A stretch of DNA of 64,000 bases from Flammeovirga kamogawensis. GTDB lineage: Bacteria > Bacteroidota > Bacteroidia > Cytophagales > Flammeovirgaceae. The stretch is from NCBI RefSeq assembly GCF_018736065.1, contig NZ_CP076130.1, positions 382,001 through 446,000 on the forward strand, written 5' to 3'. Of this stretch, positions 1 to 9,605 are shown in pieces. The notes below the pieces were generated by a model. It saw only the letters and a program-made list of their open reading frames with translations, was not told where the DNA came from and did no database searches. How positions within the stretch are numbered: the stretch's first letter is position 1; every line of letters begins with the position of its first letter. Made by a program: the position numbers and the translations under genes.

Positions 1-91
1 ATTTAAGTATATCTTAAGTCCTTTTCTCTATTATTAAAGTACGATTGACATACTATTACTCAAAAATTTGCCCAGAATAAATTTAGCACAA

Positions 92-2104
92 ATGAGAAAT
101 TTTTTACTCAACAAAATTAGTCTCGCAATATTTCTTATCATAGTATCTTTAGGGTGTTCGAGTTCCTCTGATGACACGCCTGCTCCCACTCCTAACAACA
201 ATAATGGAGATACAACTGTTGTTGCAGACAATACCACAGAATTTGAAAAAATAGTTATTCCAGATGGTTTCAATTATGAAATGACATCAGAAATAACATT
301 TACTGCATCTAGAAAAAATACAACAGGTAAGATCGTTTATTCTTTCTATACAATAGATTACAACAACACGCACAACTTTATTGGTAAAGCATTATCTAAT
401 AGTGATGGTGTTTTAGAATACAAGGTGAATATTGCAGGTTATATAGAAAAAATATATGTAACTATGAGGTATAGAGGTACATTATATTCTAAAACAATTG
501 CAAAAAGTTCTACAAATATCCAAGTTGTTTTTGATGAAAACTCTAATCAAGTGGAAAGCTCTAACGCTAGAACTAAATCATGTAGTGATGTGATTTATGC
601 AGTCAATAATTCTGGACAAGCATTTACAATAAATATCGGAAGTAACACTGTAAACAATGTAACAGCTTTGGCTGAAGGAGGTAGTAAAGCAAGTGCTGTT
701 AATGCTGCAAGCGACAAGTTATATTATGAACATAACGGGTCTATTTATACCATGAACATGAGTAATGTGAACGGTAACGGTACTTTAGTAGACAATTCTG
801 GATCACCATTATCGCCACCAAATTTAAATAGTAACCAATATACAGGGCTAGAATATGTGGCTGATCAGAATATCTTGATTGCTTACAAAAATAAAGAATT
901 ATACATACTAAGTCCATCAAATTATAGTATAGTAAGAAAACCAACAATGAGTGGTTTTAATGGTAGCGATACAGGAGTTGATGGTGATATTGCAGTTGAT
1001 ATTGCAGGTAATTATTATCTGGCTACAAATTACGGCTTGTATTCAATTAACTTTGCTAGCGATTATTCTACTGCTGCACTTACACTCATTACAAATAGTA
1101 GTTTTCCATATACTATTACAGGTATAGGGTTTGATAGCGATAACACTTTATATGCATCAACCGACGATATTCCTTCTAAATTAATTACAATTAATCCGCA
1201 AAATGGTGTTCACAATGTTGTGTTCACACTACCTGGAAATATTGATGACTTTTCAATGTCTAGATGTGATGTAGTTTCTTTAGATAGCGATGGCGATGGT
1301 GTTGCAGATATAGACGATACCTATCCGAATGATATAAATAAAGCGTTTAACAACTTTTCTCCAGCAGAAAATGTGAATTCTTATTTAGCTTATGAGGATT
1401 TATACCCAAACAAAGGGGACTTTGATTTTAATGATATTATTGTTGAATATAACGCCAATCTAATCACTAACGGGAACAATGAGATTACTTTTATAAACTT
1501 TAAATTTAAAGTTAAATCTGTAGGTGCAGCAAACCCTTCTGGATTTGCTATAGAATTACCTGTTGAATCTGCGAAAATTAAGTCTGTTACAGGCATGTCA
1601 ATTACTGCACCTGGTACAATAAATTTAGAAGGAAATGGTGTAGAATCTGGCATCCCTGCAAATAAAACTGTATTTGCTGTTTTTGATAACTCTTTCAATA
1701 TTTTGAGTCAATCTGGTAACGTAAAAGCAAGTAGCTTAATTAATATAACAGTAGAGTTCCAAACTCCTGTTGCCTATACTAGTTTAAATCAAGTACCTTA
1801 TAATCCATTCATATTTACACAAGGTGATAGAGCCAATGAGGTACATTTACCAGGAAAATCTTATACTGTTAAATTTAATACCGATTTATTGACGGCTGGG
1901 CAAGATGGTGGTAATTATAAAACAGCTCAAGGGCATCCATGGGCATTACACATTCCTGTAGAATTTGCTCCACCAAAAGAAGAAGTAGATATTACAACAG
2001 CGTACAAAAGGTTTAATAGTTTTATTACATCAAACGGTTCTCAAGATATTGGTTGGTACACAAACCAAGATGGAAATCGTGATGATGAGAAATTAGCCTA
2101 CTAA
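92..2104 (+). CDS. LruC-domain (DUF4842-like) surface lipoprotein
   Basis: Predicted outer-membrane or surface lipoprotein of 670 residues. The signal peptide ends in a lipobox (IVSLGC, Cys22) followed by a Ser/Asp-rich tether. I start it at the ATG at 92; an upstream TTG at 68 only adds residues ahead of a normal signal peptide. Residues about 155-390 look like a beta-propeller of short strands (repeated IYxxN and LYxxS motifs). A calcium-type DSDGDGVADIDD motif lies near 395-406. The LruC-type domain covers about 425-670, with the hallmark LAYEDLYPNKGDFDFND near 432. LruC-domain proteins are widespread surface proteins of unknown function in Bacteroidota and spirochaetes. The stop is 46 bases before the giant repeat protein, so the two probably share a transcript and may act together at the surface (inference). 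Family call is confident; function unknown. Confidence 0.85.
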   Translation: MRNFLLNKISLAIFLIIVSLGCSSSSDDTPAPTPNNNNGDTTVVADNTTEFEKIVIPDGFNYEMTSEITFTASRKNTTGKIVYSFYTIDYNNTHNFIGKALSNSDGVLEYKVNIAGYIEKIYVTMRYRGTLYSKTIAKSSTNIQVVFDENSNQVESSNARTKSCSDVIYAVNNSGQAFTINIGSNTVNNVTALAEGGSKASAVNAASDKLYYEHNGSIYTMNMSNVNGNGTLVDNSGSPLSPPNLNSNQYTGLEYVADQNILIAYKNKELYILSPSNYSIVRKPTMSGFNGSDTGVDGDIAVDIAGNYYLATNYGLYSINFASDYSTAALTLITNSSFPYTITGIGFDSDNTLYASTDDIPSKLITINPQNGVHNVVFTLPGNIDDFSMSRCDVVSLDSDGDGVADIDDTYPNDINKAFNNFSPAENVNSYLAYEDLYPNKGDFDFNDIIVEYNANLITNGNNEITFINFKFKVKSVGAANPSGFAIELPVESAKIKSVTGMSITAPGTINLEGNGVESGIPANKTVFAVFDNSFNILSQSGNVKASSLINITVEFQTPVAYTSLNQVPYNPFIFTQGDRANEVHLPGKSYTVKFNTDLLTAGQDGGNYKTAQGHPWALHIPVEFAPPKEEVDITTAYKRFNSFITSNGSQDIGWYTNQDGNRDDEKLAY

Positions 2105-2150
2105 CCTGTAACGCGCACTGCCTAATACACCCAAGAACCCAATAACTATC

Positions 2151-5100
2151 ATGATAATGAAACTCAAAAAAATTTCATTAGTATTTAACTATATACCTTT
2201 ATTAATTCTATTTAGTACTTCTTCTTTATTTGCACATGAAATAAATAAAAATGCACTTAATGAAATTACAAACCAAGGTTTAAAATGGTATGGAACAACA
2301 TTCACAGAAGCGGATGAGTTAATAGGAACCTTCTCTTTTTCGGTGTATGTAGATGCAATTGGTGGCGTAGAATTTACTCCGCTTATTGATAATAATGACG
2401 ATTCAATATTTGATTTAGATGGCATTCAAGATGATTATATTCAACTTGGGTATGCATCGGTTACCAATGTGCCAGATGGTTTACGTTTAGATGTGAAACC
2501 TGTTAGTAGTACTAGACTTAAAATATCGCTAATGGATACCGCTCTTGCTCATACCGACGCAATGGATGTATCGAATATGGTGCTTACTTTCAATGGCGAT
2601 GCTTTTACGAGTGGAACGACTGCAGGATATACTAATTTATCCAATGCTTTAAGCATAAACTTTAAAGATAATCCAGCTGTTACTGATAGTGATTTCGAAA
2701 TAACATCTACTGTCCCATTTGTAGAAACAGGTGATGATAATGGAGAAGTTGGCGGAGCAATCGTACTTACTTTGGTTGGTGGAGACAGTCTTAATGGTGC
2801 AATTGGTAGCGATTTGGTAGATCTTGAATATGTAAGAGGTGTGAATATCCCTGATGGTTTAGAGTTATCGGTTATCAAAAATTCGCATACACAAGCTACA
2901 ATTAGCTTAAAAGGAAATGCTGAAAACCATGAAGATGCCAACGATATTAATGTTGGTTGGTTTTTTGAAGATAGTGCTTTTGTATATTTAGATGCAGATC
3001 AAATAGAATTTTCGAACACAACATCATTAATTGAAATTGATTTCCAAACGATTGTTGTTGAAATAGAAAACAGTGATTTTATAGAAATAAGCAACACCGG
3101 TTTTACAGAAAGTAATTCTAATGATGGTTCTGTAGAGGGTACAATTGTTTTAAGTCTTGTTGGTGGAGATCAGCTTACAGGTACAAATGGAGACAATCTA
3201 GTCGCTACGGGATTAGTTGTTGCAGATGGTGTACCGAATGGTTTATCACTTTCTGTTATTCAAGATACACCTTTACAAGTTACTATATCGCTTACAGGAA
3301 ATGCTGCAGGTCATAAAGCTACAGACAACACTACTTTTGGTTGGACGTTTACGGATAATGCTTTCGAGGTTTTGAATGCTAGTGTTATCGACTATGCCAT
3401 CAATCCCAATTCTCAAGCAATAACCTTTACAACCGAAACTCCTCCTCCATTTACAGATAGTGATTTTCAGATTGTAAGTACCTCTCCATTTATCGAACAA
3501 GTTGTGGATAATGGCATTGTAAACGGTGAAATTGTACTTAATTTAGTAGGTGGAGATACTTTAACTGGTAGTATTGGAGACGATTTTGTAACAGCTTCTA
3601 AGCTTTTAACGCAAAACATTCCAAACGGATTAACACTGTCAGCCATTAAGAATTCTTCTACGCAAATTACGCTGAGTTTAAATGGGGTAGCCGTAGATCA
3701 TTCTTTAGCAAACAGAAATTTTGGGTGGTCGTTTACAGATAATGCCTTTGCTGCTTTAACAGCTGATATTGTAGAACTTGCTCAAGTTTCGAACATTGGT
3801 ATAGAATTTCATGACGGCTACAATCCTGAGTTAACCTTAACAACATCTAGAATGAATGATAGCACTACTTTTTATGAAGTGCTCCCTTATGTTGGAGGGT
3901 TAGGAAATGCATACCTTCAATATAGATTATCACATGATACATTTGTTGATACAATAGAGAATTATATTACTATAAATAACCTTCCTGAAGGAATTAAACC
4001 CGTAATCACAAGAAATACAAATTCCCTTCTTACCATAACTTTTGATAGTGTTGCAACAAATCACGCCCCTTCAGATAGTACAATTGCTACTATTACTTTT
4101 GAAGACGGTGCTTTTACTGGCTATCCAAATATTGATGTGGCAGGGTACCAACAAGATATTGCTTTAAAATTTCAAGAATATCAAGGTTTAGCATATGATT
4201 CTACGCGCTTAGTAGAGAATAAAAGAAATGATGGTTCTATAGACGGTGAAATTAAAATCACTTTACTTGGAGGCCAAAAGTTTACTGGTTTTGATGGAGA
4301 GCTTTTTAGTAGTAATGGCAAGGTATTATTTACATATGTCCCTGATGGTTTAAATGGGCGAATGGAACGTATATCTGATACTGAAGCAGTATTGAGTTTT
4401 ACAGGAAACGCTACAAATCATGCAAAATTAATAGACGATGTTTCTAATGTAATTATTAGTTTTCAAGACATTGCTCTAACTGATCCTGAAGGTCCAGCAT
4501 TAGTCCACAAGCTTATTAATGATTTTGCAATAGAGTATGTAGATGCACCAGAAAAACCAACTTTCACGTTCAATACAAAAGATTTTAATGAGAGTTCAGA
4601 AGATGATGGAAGTATAGACAATGACATCGTAATTTCTTTATACAATGCCACTTTCCATAATGACCTATCATTAGATAATATTTCTGTTACTAATTTACCA
4701 AGTGATTATACTTTGGCATTAGAAAGAGTAACAGCAACTCAAGTAGTAATATCATTATCAGGAACATCTACAGACCATTTTATAGAGAACAACATTGAAA
4801 ATTTAGAAATTAATTTTATCGATAATGCTGTATCTGTCGTGAATGAGTTCATTATTGATTCTGTAGAAGAACATGCTTTTACTTCCAGTATTCTTTACCA
4901 AGAAAAATATGGTTTATATTGGGATGAAATGGCTTTTTATGAAGACACTACAAATTTTGACGGAACGATCATTTCGTCTCAAATAATTAGAATTGGCGGT
5001 GGAGAAACTTTTGTTGGAACAACAGGAGATAATTTGATTCAATATACGAATTATGCAAATTTCCCTAACGGGTTAACCCCAGTTCTAGAACGCATAAGCG

Positions 5101-7898
5101 ATACAAAAGCAAAATTATATTTTACAGGAATTGCACATCATCACGATTTCATAAATACATCTTATGATGGGGGTATCATTTTTAATGCTGCTGCTTTTAC
5201 TAAAAATACTGTCAATTATCTAAAAGATATTTCTCACCTTAATATTCAATTTCAGTACGAAGATACACCAGGTTTAATTTGGTCAAAAACTACCCTTGCT
5301 GAGTCATTAAATTTTGATGGGTCTATTGCTGATACTCTTATCATTTCAACTCAAGGACGTGCTTTATTTACAGCAAGTAGTACCGACTACATTTCAGATG
5401 AACTAGTTACTATAACAGGAGTGCCTGATGGTTTATCTACTCATTTAGTTGTAATTGATCAAAATAACTTGAAGTTTTATTTATCAGGGAATGCAACAAC
5501 GCATTTAGATACAGATGATATAAACGATTTAAATATCAGCTTTAATTCATCAGCTTTTGAGAATAATGAGATTAGTAATTTTGAGCAAGTCTCACAAATG
5601 CTAAGTATCAATTTTAGGGATACCGCTCCATATTTAACATGGACAAATAATTTATTTTCGGAGACAAATGCTGATGATGGCAGTGTTGAAGGAACAATGA
5701 CCGTAAATTTAGTTGGCGATGCTTTTATAGCTGCTGTTGGTACAGAAATTACGGAGATCACAACTGCAAATATACCAAGCGGATTAACTGCTGTACTTAC
5801 TGTTACTAGTGCTACTAGTGCTGACTTAACTTTTACAGGAAATGCAACAGATCATGCCGATAGTAATGATTCGGATGATTTTACAATTACATTTAATGCT
5901 GCTGCATTTGTAGCTTCAGATGTGTCTACTTTTATTGGACTTACCAATACGGATTATCCAATTAGATTTAATTTTAACGACACCCCTATTACAGAAAGTA
6001 ATTTTGAAATCGTTTCTTCTGTTGCCTTTAAAGAAAGTAGTAACAACGATGGAAGCGTAGAAGGTGAATTGGTCTTACAATTAACTGGAGGAGATGTTCT
6101 TACAGGTATTAATGGTCAAAACCTTGTTAAACAAGGCTTGGTTACTCCAGTAAATATACCAAGTGGCTTATTTTTAAAAGTCATTCAGAACAGTGCTACA
6201 CAAGTAACAATATCTTTTGCAGGGAATGCGAGTGCAGAACAAAGTTCAGTTACTTTTGGTTGGGAATTTACAGATGATGCTTTTGCTAATTTAACTGCTG
6301 CAGAAATCAACTTAGCAGTTAACCTTAAAGCATATCAAATAGAATTTTCAGACCCGAACCAATCAAATTTTGATGGTCAAAACTGGTCGAATGGTACGCC
6401 TTCAAAAACTACGAATGTTGTCATAGAAGAAAATGTAACATTAAATGTATCGTCTCCCATTATCATCAATTCTATCAGTTTATCTCCCGGAAGTAAAATA
6501 AATATTTCTGAAAACGGAGGGCTAACTGTTAGTGGTGATGTTGTGAATTATGGAGTAATTAAAATTGCAAATGGAGGATACCTTATTCAGGAAGAAAACA
6601 CCGATTATTTAGGTACTGGTACTGTAGAATACACAGTTGTAGGCGATGGATTAGAAACGGTATATAACTATTTTTCAAGTCCATATGTATCAGAGCAAAG
6701 TTTTGGTGGCAATATTTATAGTTATAATCCTACACTACCGCAAAGCAATAGTTACTCAGAGTTAAACAAAGGGTGGCAAGCACACAATGGAGCAATGACG
6801 CCCGGACAAGGTTATACGGCTACAAATGTAGATCAAGAAGTTCTTTCTGGAACACCTAATAATGGAGATATAAATGTGAGTGTTTACAAAGGAGCTCACA
6901 CAGGTTTTAATTTAATTGGAAACCCCTATTTATCACCAATTGATATCGACAAATTTGTAGCGTTAAACGGTCCAGATGATAATAATGTAATTGAACCTGC
7001 CATTTATCTTTGGGATCAAGATATTAACGATGAAAACAATTTCCAATCGGCAGATTATGCTACATACAAACCTGGTATTGGTGCCGTATCAGGAGGTAGT
7101 TCTGTAACTCCTAACGGAGAAATTGCTGTAGGACAAGGATTCTATATAGAAGCTAAATCTTCTGGTACAGTTACGTTTAAAAACAGTATGAGATCTACAG
7201 ATAATTCTCAGTTTTTTAGAGTAAAAGAATCCAATGAAATTGCTCGACTATGGTTAAATGTTCATCACGAAAATAGTAGTTTTAACCAAACCCTTATTGC
7301 ATTTAAAGATAATGCAGATGACCAGTACGACCCTACTCTTGACGTGAAAAAACTAGTTGGGAATTCAAACTTTACGTTGTACTCTCAAATTTCAAATAGC
7401 GATGATAAATATGTAATTAATGTTTTCAACAATTTTGCCATAGATGAGAAGGAAATTGCTTTAGGGTTAGTTACTGCTTTTGATGGAGAACATACCTTTG
7501 AACTTGCAGATTACAATTACTTAGAAGATCACCCTATCCTTCTTGTTGATAATACAACAGGGGTTGAATATAATCTTAAAGAGCAAAATGTAAAAATATA
7601 TTTACCTAAAGGGGATTATTCTGATAGGTTTACAATGAAGTTTAGAGAAGCAAATGTGTTGAGTAGTACAATTGATTTGGAAGATGTATTAATAGGTACT
7701 TCACATGGAAAGTTACATCTTCTAACCAATCAATTAGTAAGTACTTTAATAGTATTTGATTTAAATGGTCAGGAAATTCTTCAGTTGAAAGAATTGTCTC
7801 CACATTCAACAATAGATCATCAATTAGATAAGGGGATTTATATTGTACAGGTTCATCAAGAAAATGCAATTAAAACAAAGAAAATAGTCCTCAAATAA
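2151..7898 (+). CDS. Giant T9SS-secreted protein with about 11 degenerate 115-128-residue repeats
   Basis: A 1915-residue secreted protein I do not recognise as a characterised family. The signal peptide ends near SLFA-HEIN. Residues about 47-1403 form about 11 diverged tandem repeats, starting near 47, 181, 307, 435, 561, 679, 806, 921, 1041, 1162 and 1283. Their shared skeleton is a DGSxxG turn, a VGGDxLTGxxGD strand pair, NxPxGL, TQxTISLxGNAxxH, and a DxAF close. Repeats 2-4 and 11 are closest to one another; 5-9 are more eroded. Residues about 1404-1480 (NWSNGTPSKTTNVVI) begin a beta-helical or adhesin-like region. The last about 80 residues are a type A T9SS sorting domain (VFDLNGQEILQL, GIYIVQV, KKIVLK). 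The repeat pattern suggests an extended beta-sandwich stalk or adhesin (inference). It follows the LruC lipoprotein by 46 bases and ends at a strong terminator. Confidence 0.85.
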   Translation: MIMKLKKISLVFNYIPLLILFSTSSLFAHEINKNALNEITNQGLKWYGTTFTEADELIGTFSFSVYVDAIGGVEFTPLIDNNDDSIFDLDGIQDDYIQLGYASVTNVPDGLRLDVKPVSSTRLKISLMDTALAHTDAMDVSNMVLTFNGDAFTSGTTAGYTNLSNALSINFKDNPAVTDSDFEITSTVPFVETGDDNGEVGGAIVLTLVGGDSLNGAIGSDLVDLEYVRGVNIPDGLELSVIKNSHTQATISLKGNAENHEDANDINVGWFFEDSAFVYLDADQIEFSNTTSLIEIDFQTIVVEIENSDFIEISNTGFTESNSNDGSVEGTIVLSLVGGDQLTGTNGDNLVATGLVVADGVPNGLSLSVIQDTPLQVTISLTGNAAGHKATDNTTFGWTFTDNAFEVLNASVIDYAINPNSQAITFTTETPPPFTDSDFQIVSTSPFIEQVVDNGIVNGEIVLNLVGGDTLTGSIGDDFVTASKLLTQNIPNGLTLSAIKNSSTQITLSLNGVAVDHSLANRNFGWSFTDNAFAALTADIVELAQVSNIGIEFHDGYNPELTLTTSRMNDSTTFYEVLPYVGGLGNAYLQYRLSHDTFVDTIENYITINNLPEGIKPVITRNTNSLLTITFDSVATNHAPSDSTIATITFEDGAFTGYPNIDVAGYQQDIALKFQEYQGLAYDSTRLVENKRNDGSIDGEIKITLLGGQKFTGFDGELFSSNGKVLFTYVPDGLNGRMERISDTEAVLSFTGNATNHAKLIDDVSNVIISFQDIALTDPEGPALVHKLINDFAIEYVDAPEKPTFTFNTKDFNESSEDDGSIDNDIVISLYNATFHNDLSLDNISVTNLPSDYTLALERVTATQVVISLSGTSTDHFIENNIENLEINFIDNAVSVVNEFIIDSVEEHAFTSSILYQEKYGLYWDEMAFYEDTTNFDGTIISSQIIRIGGGETFVGTTGDNLIQYTNYANFPNGLTPVLERISDTKAKLYFTGIAHHHDFINTSYDGGIIFNAAAFTKNTVNYLKDISHLNIQFQYEDTPGLIWSKTTLAESLNFDGSIADTLIISTQGRALFTASSTDYISDELVTITGVPDGLSTHLVVIDQNNLKFYLSGNATTHLDTDDINDLNISFNSSAFENNEISNFEQVSQMLSINFRDTAPYLTWTNNLFSETNADDGSVEGTMTVNLVGDAFIAAVGTEITEITTANIPSGLTAVLTVTSATSADLTFTGNATDHADSNDSDDFTITFNAAAFVASDVSTFIGLTNTDYPIRFNFNDTPITESNFEIVSSVAFKESSNNDGSVEGELVLQLTGGDVLTGINGQNLVKQGLVTPVNIPSGLFLKVIQNSATQVTISFAGNASAEQSSVTFGWEFTDDAFANLTAAEINLAVNLKAYQIEFSDPNQSNFDGQNWSNGTPSKTTNVVIEENVTLNVSSPIIINSISLSPGSKINISENGGLTVSGDVVNYGVIKIANGGYLIQEENTDYLGTGTVEYTVVGDGLETVYNYFSSPYVSEQSFGGNIYSYNPTLPQSNSYSELNKGWQAHNGAMTPGQGYTATNVDQEVLSGTPNNGDINVSVYKGAHTGFNLIGNPYLSPIDIDKFVALNGPDDNNVIEPAIYLWDQDINDENNFQSADYATYKPGIGAVSGGSSVTPNGEIAVGQGFYIEAKSSGTVTFKNSMRSTDNSQFFRVKESNEIARLWLNVHHENSSFNQTLIAFKDNADDQYDPTLDVKKLVGNSNFTLYSQISNSDDKYVINVFNNFAIDEKEIALGLVTAFDGEHTFELADYNYLEDHPILLVDNTTGVEYNLKEQNVKIYLPKGDYSDRFTMKFREANVLSSTIDLEDVLIGTSHGKLHLLTNQLVSTLIVFDLNGQEILQLKELSPHSTIDHQLDKGIYIVQVHQENAIKTKKIVLK

Positions 7899-7906
7899 CA
7901 ATGTGT

Positions 7907-7947
7907 AAAGTCTCTGAAAAATTACTTCAATTCTTCAGAGACTTTTT
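7907..7947 (+). terminator. Rho-independent terminator after the giant repeat gene
   Basis: AAAGTCTCTGAA (7907-7918) pairs perfectly with TTCAGAGACTTT (7934-7945), followed by further T residues. It lies 9 bases after the stop codon and separates the surface-protein pair from the caspase-like gene. Confidence 0.85.
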
Positions 7948-8018
7948 AATACGCAAAATATTTTATTTATTTGTAGACAAGCAAACAAATTTAGAAACAC
8001 TTTACTATACTTCTATTA

Positions 8019-9536
8019 ATGAATTCCTTTATAAAGACGTTTTTACTCGTCTCTTTTCTTACCTACTCCTTTACATTTAATACTATAGCACAAAGCAGAG
8101 GTCTTACCTTAAATAGAACTGTTGAGAATGCTCTACCTGTAAACTCTAAGGCGTACGCTTTAATTGTAGCTACAGACGAATATGAAAACTTTGACAACTT
8201 AAACAACCCTGTTTATGATGCAATGGGAGTATCAAAAATTTTAAAAGAAGGGTATGATTTTGATGTAAAAGTACTTAAATCTCCTTCTAAAGATGAACTC
8301 CTAACGGCAATTAGAGAATACCATAATATTCTTAATAAAGAAGACCGTTTTTTACTATATCTAGCAGGACATGGTATTTACGAAACTAAATATTATGAAG
8401 AAGGCTTTGTTGTTCTTAGTGATAGCGAAACAAAAGGTTACGACCCCAACTTACTCACATATGCATCTTTTCATGATGTAAAAACACTTACCGACAAATT
8501 ACCATCACAACAAGTATTGATGGTTGTTGATGTTTGTTTTGGAGGTGCATTTAACGATAAAATCACAAAAGGTAGATCTATTTATGATGCTTCAAACTCA
8601 GAAATGACTGCTGAAGATTTCTTAAGATTTCAGCTTGAAGAGAAAAATAGATATGTACTAAGCTCGGGTAAACTAAACACAGTTTCTGATGGTATTAAAG
8701 GACAACACTCTCCTTTTGCAGAGAAATTGATTAAATCTCTTAGTGAACATAAAAGAGATAGTATTGTTACTGCACAACTTATTAAACAAGATTTAAGGTT
8801 ATTAAAATCGCAACCAATTTTAGGGTCGTTTTCTGAAAATGTGGGTACTTCTGAATTTGTATTTAAAGCAAAAGCTTCAGGTCCAAAGAGCAATACGCTT
8901 GTATTTAGAGCAGAAGAGGAATACTACAAATTCTTAACTGGAGTAACTAAATATAAATTGGATGAACCGTTCTTAATTACGGGAAGAAAATTAGAAGAAA
9001 TTGCTAAAGTTTTTCAAGATGCTTCTGTTGATAATTCTTCTACTTCAGATGCTGCATTAGGTATGTTCTGGCTATTGGTAATGAATAAACAGCAACATCA
9101 AGTAGAATTAACTACTGAAGAAGAATATTATGCCAAAGAGGTAATTAAGGTATTTCAAGAAGAAGAAAGAAATGGTATCAACGATCATTTATGGCATTTA
9201 GCAACAATACAGGCTTTAGATATTCATCGTTTTACTGATGATGACCAAGTGCTTACATTATACAAAAGAGCAATGTCTGAACACCAAATGAAAAGTTTTT
9301 GGTATGCAGGTCAGTTTGCACTTAAACTAGAAAACAAGGCAATGGCTTACAATTTCTTTGAGAAAGGTGCCAAACTTAATGATCCTTTCAGTCAGTATGG
9401 TCTAGCAATGCTAAAATACAACGACAGACATTATTATGAATTAGATAAACCAATTGATGATTACATCAAATATCTAGAAAAAGCTAGTGAAAATGGTTTA
9501 AGAAGAGCTTCTGATGTACTATTTGACATCAACTAA
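8019..9536 (+). CDS. Secreted caspase-like (C14/metacaspase-type) protein with Sel1-like C-terminus
   Basis: A 505-residue exported protein with a signal peptide ending NTIAQ. Residues about 40-290 form a caspase-like fold (peptidase C14 type): ALIVATDEYE opens the core, LYLAGHG carries the catalytic His118, and VVDVCFGG carries the catalytic Cys173. Both dyad residues are present, so a cysteine peptidase cleaving after basic or acidic residues is plausible; specificity cannot be read. The C-terminal about 200 residues are helical, with Sel1/TPR-like units (FWYAGQFALKL, AYNFFEKGAKLND, YGLAMLKY, YLEKASENGL) that may bind a partner. The gene has its own terminators on both sides, so it is probably monocistronic. 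Bacterial caspase homologues have been linked to cell death, defence and processing; an exported one in this context could process surface proteins (inference). Confidence 0.8.
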   Translation: MNSFIKTFLLVSFLTYSFTFNTIAQSRGLTLNRTVENALPVNSKAYALIVATDEYENFDNLNNPVYDAMGVSKILKEGYDFDVKVLKSPSKDELLTAIREYHNILNKEDRFLLYLAGHGIYETKYYEEGFVVLSDSETKGYDPNLLTYASFHDVKTLTDKLPSQQVLMVVDVCFGGAFNDKITKGRSIYDASNSEMTAEDFLRFQLEEKNRYVLSSGKLNTVSDGIKGQHSPFAEKLIKSLSEHKRDSIVTAQLIKQDLRLLKSQPILGSFSENVGTSEFVFKAKASGPKSNTLVFRAEEEYYKFLTGVTKYKLDEPFLITGRKLEEIAKVFQDASVDNSSTSDAALGMFWLLVMNKQQHQVELTTEEEYYAKEVIKVFQEEERNGINDHLWHLATIQALDIHRFTDDDQVLTLYKRAMSEHQMKSFWYAGQFALKLENKAMAYNFFEKGAKLNDPFSQYGLAMLKYNDRHYYELDKPIDDYIKYLEKASENGLRRASDVLFDIN

Positions 9537-9556
9537 AAATAAGAAAAACACAAAGA

Positions 9557-9594
9557 AAGGCTGTTTCAAATTAATGAGACAGCCTTCTTTTTTT
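9557..9594. terminator. Bidirectional terminator between convergent genes
   Basis: AAGGCTGTTTCA (9557-9568) pairs with TGAGACAGCCTT (9575-9586) with one G-U pair and a 6-base loop. A T tract follows on the plus strand, and the minus-strand side is also T-rich. It serves the caspase-like gene and probably the convergent DUF1254 gene. Confidence 0.8.
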
Positions 9595-9605
9595 ACAAAA
9601 ACCTA

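Noticed and set aside
1-19. TTAAG/CTTAA symmetry at the left edge
   Set aside because: Very short and AT-rich at the window edge; could be part of a feature outside the window, but not supportable.
68-91. TTG start 24 bases upstream of the LruC-protein ATG
   Set aside because: The ATG at 92 leads directly into a normal lipoprotein signal; the extension adds eight residues of no family character.
2290-6360. Repeats of the giant gene as a CRISPR or other nucleotide array
   Set aside because: The repeats are in frame, about 350 bases long and diverged; they are protein repeats, not short regular DNA repeats.
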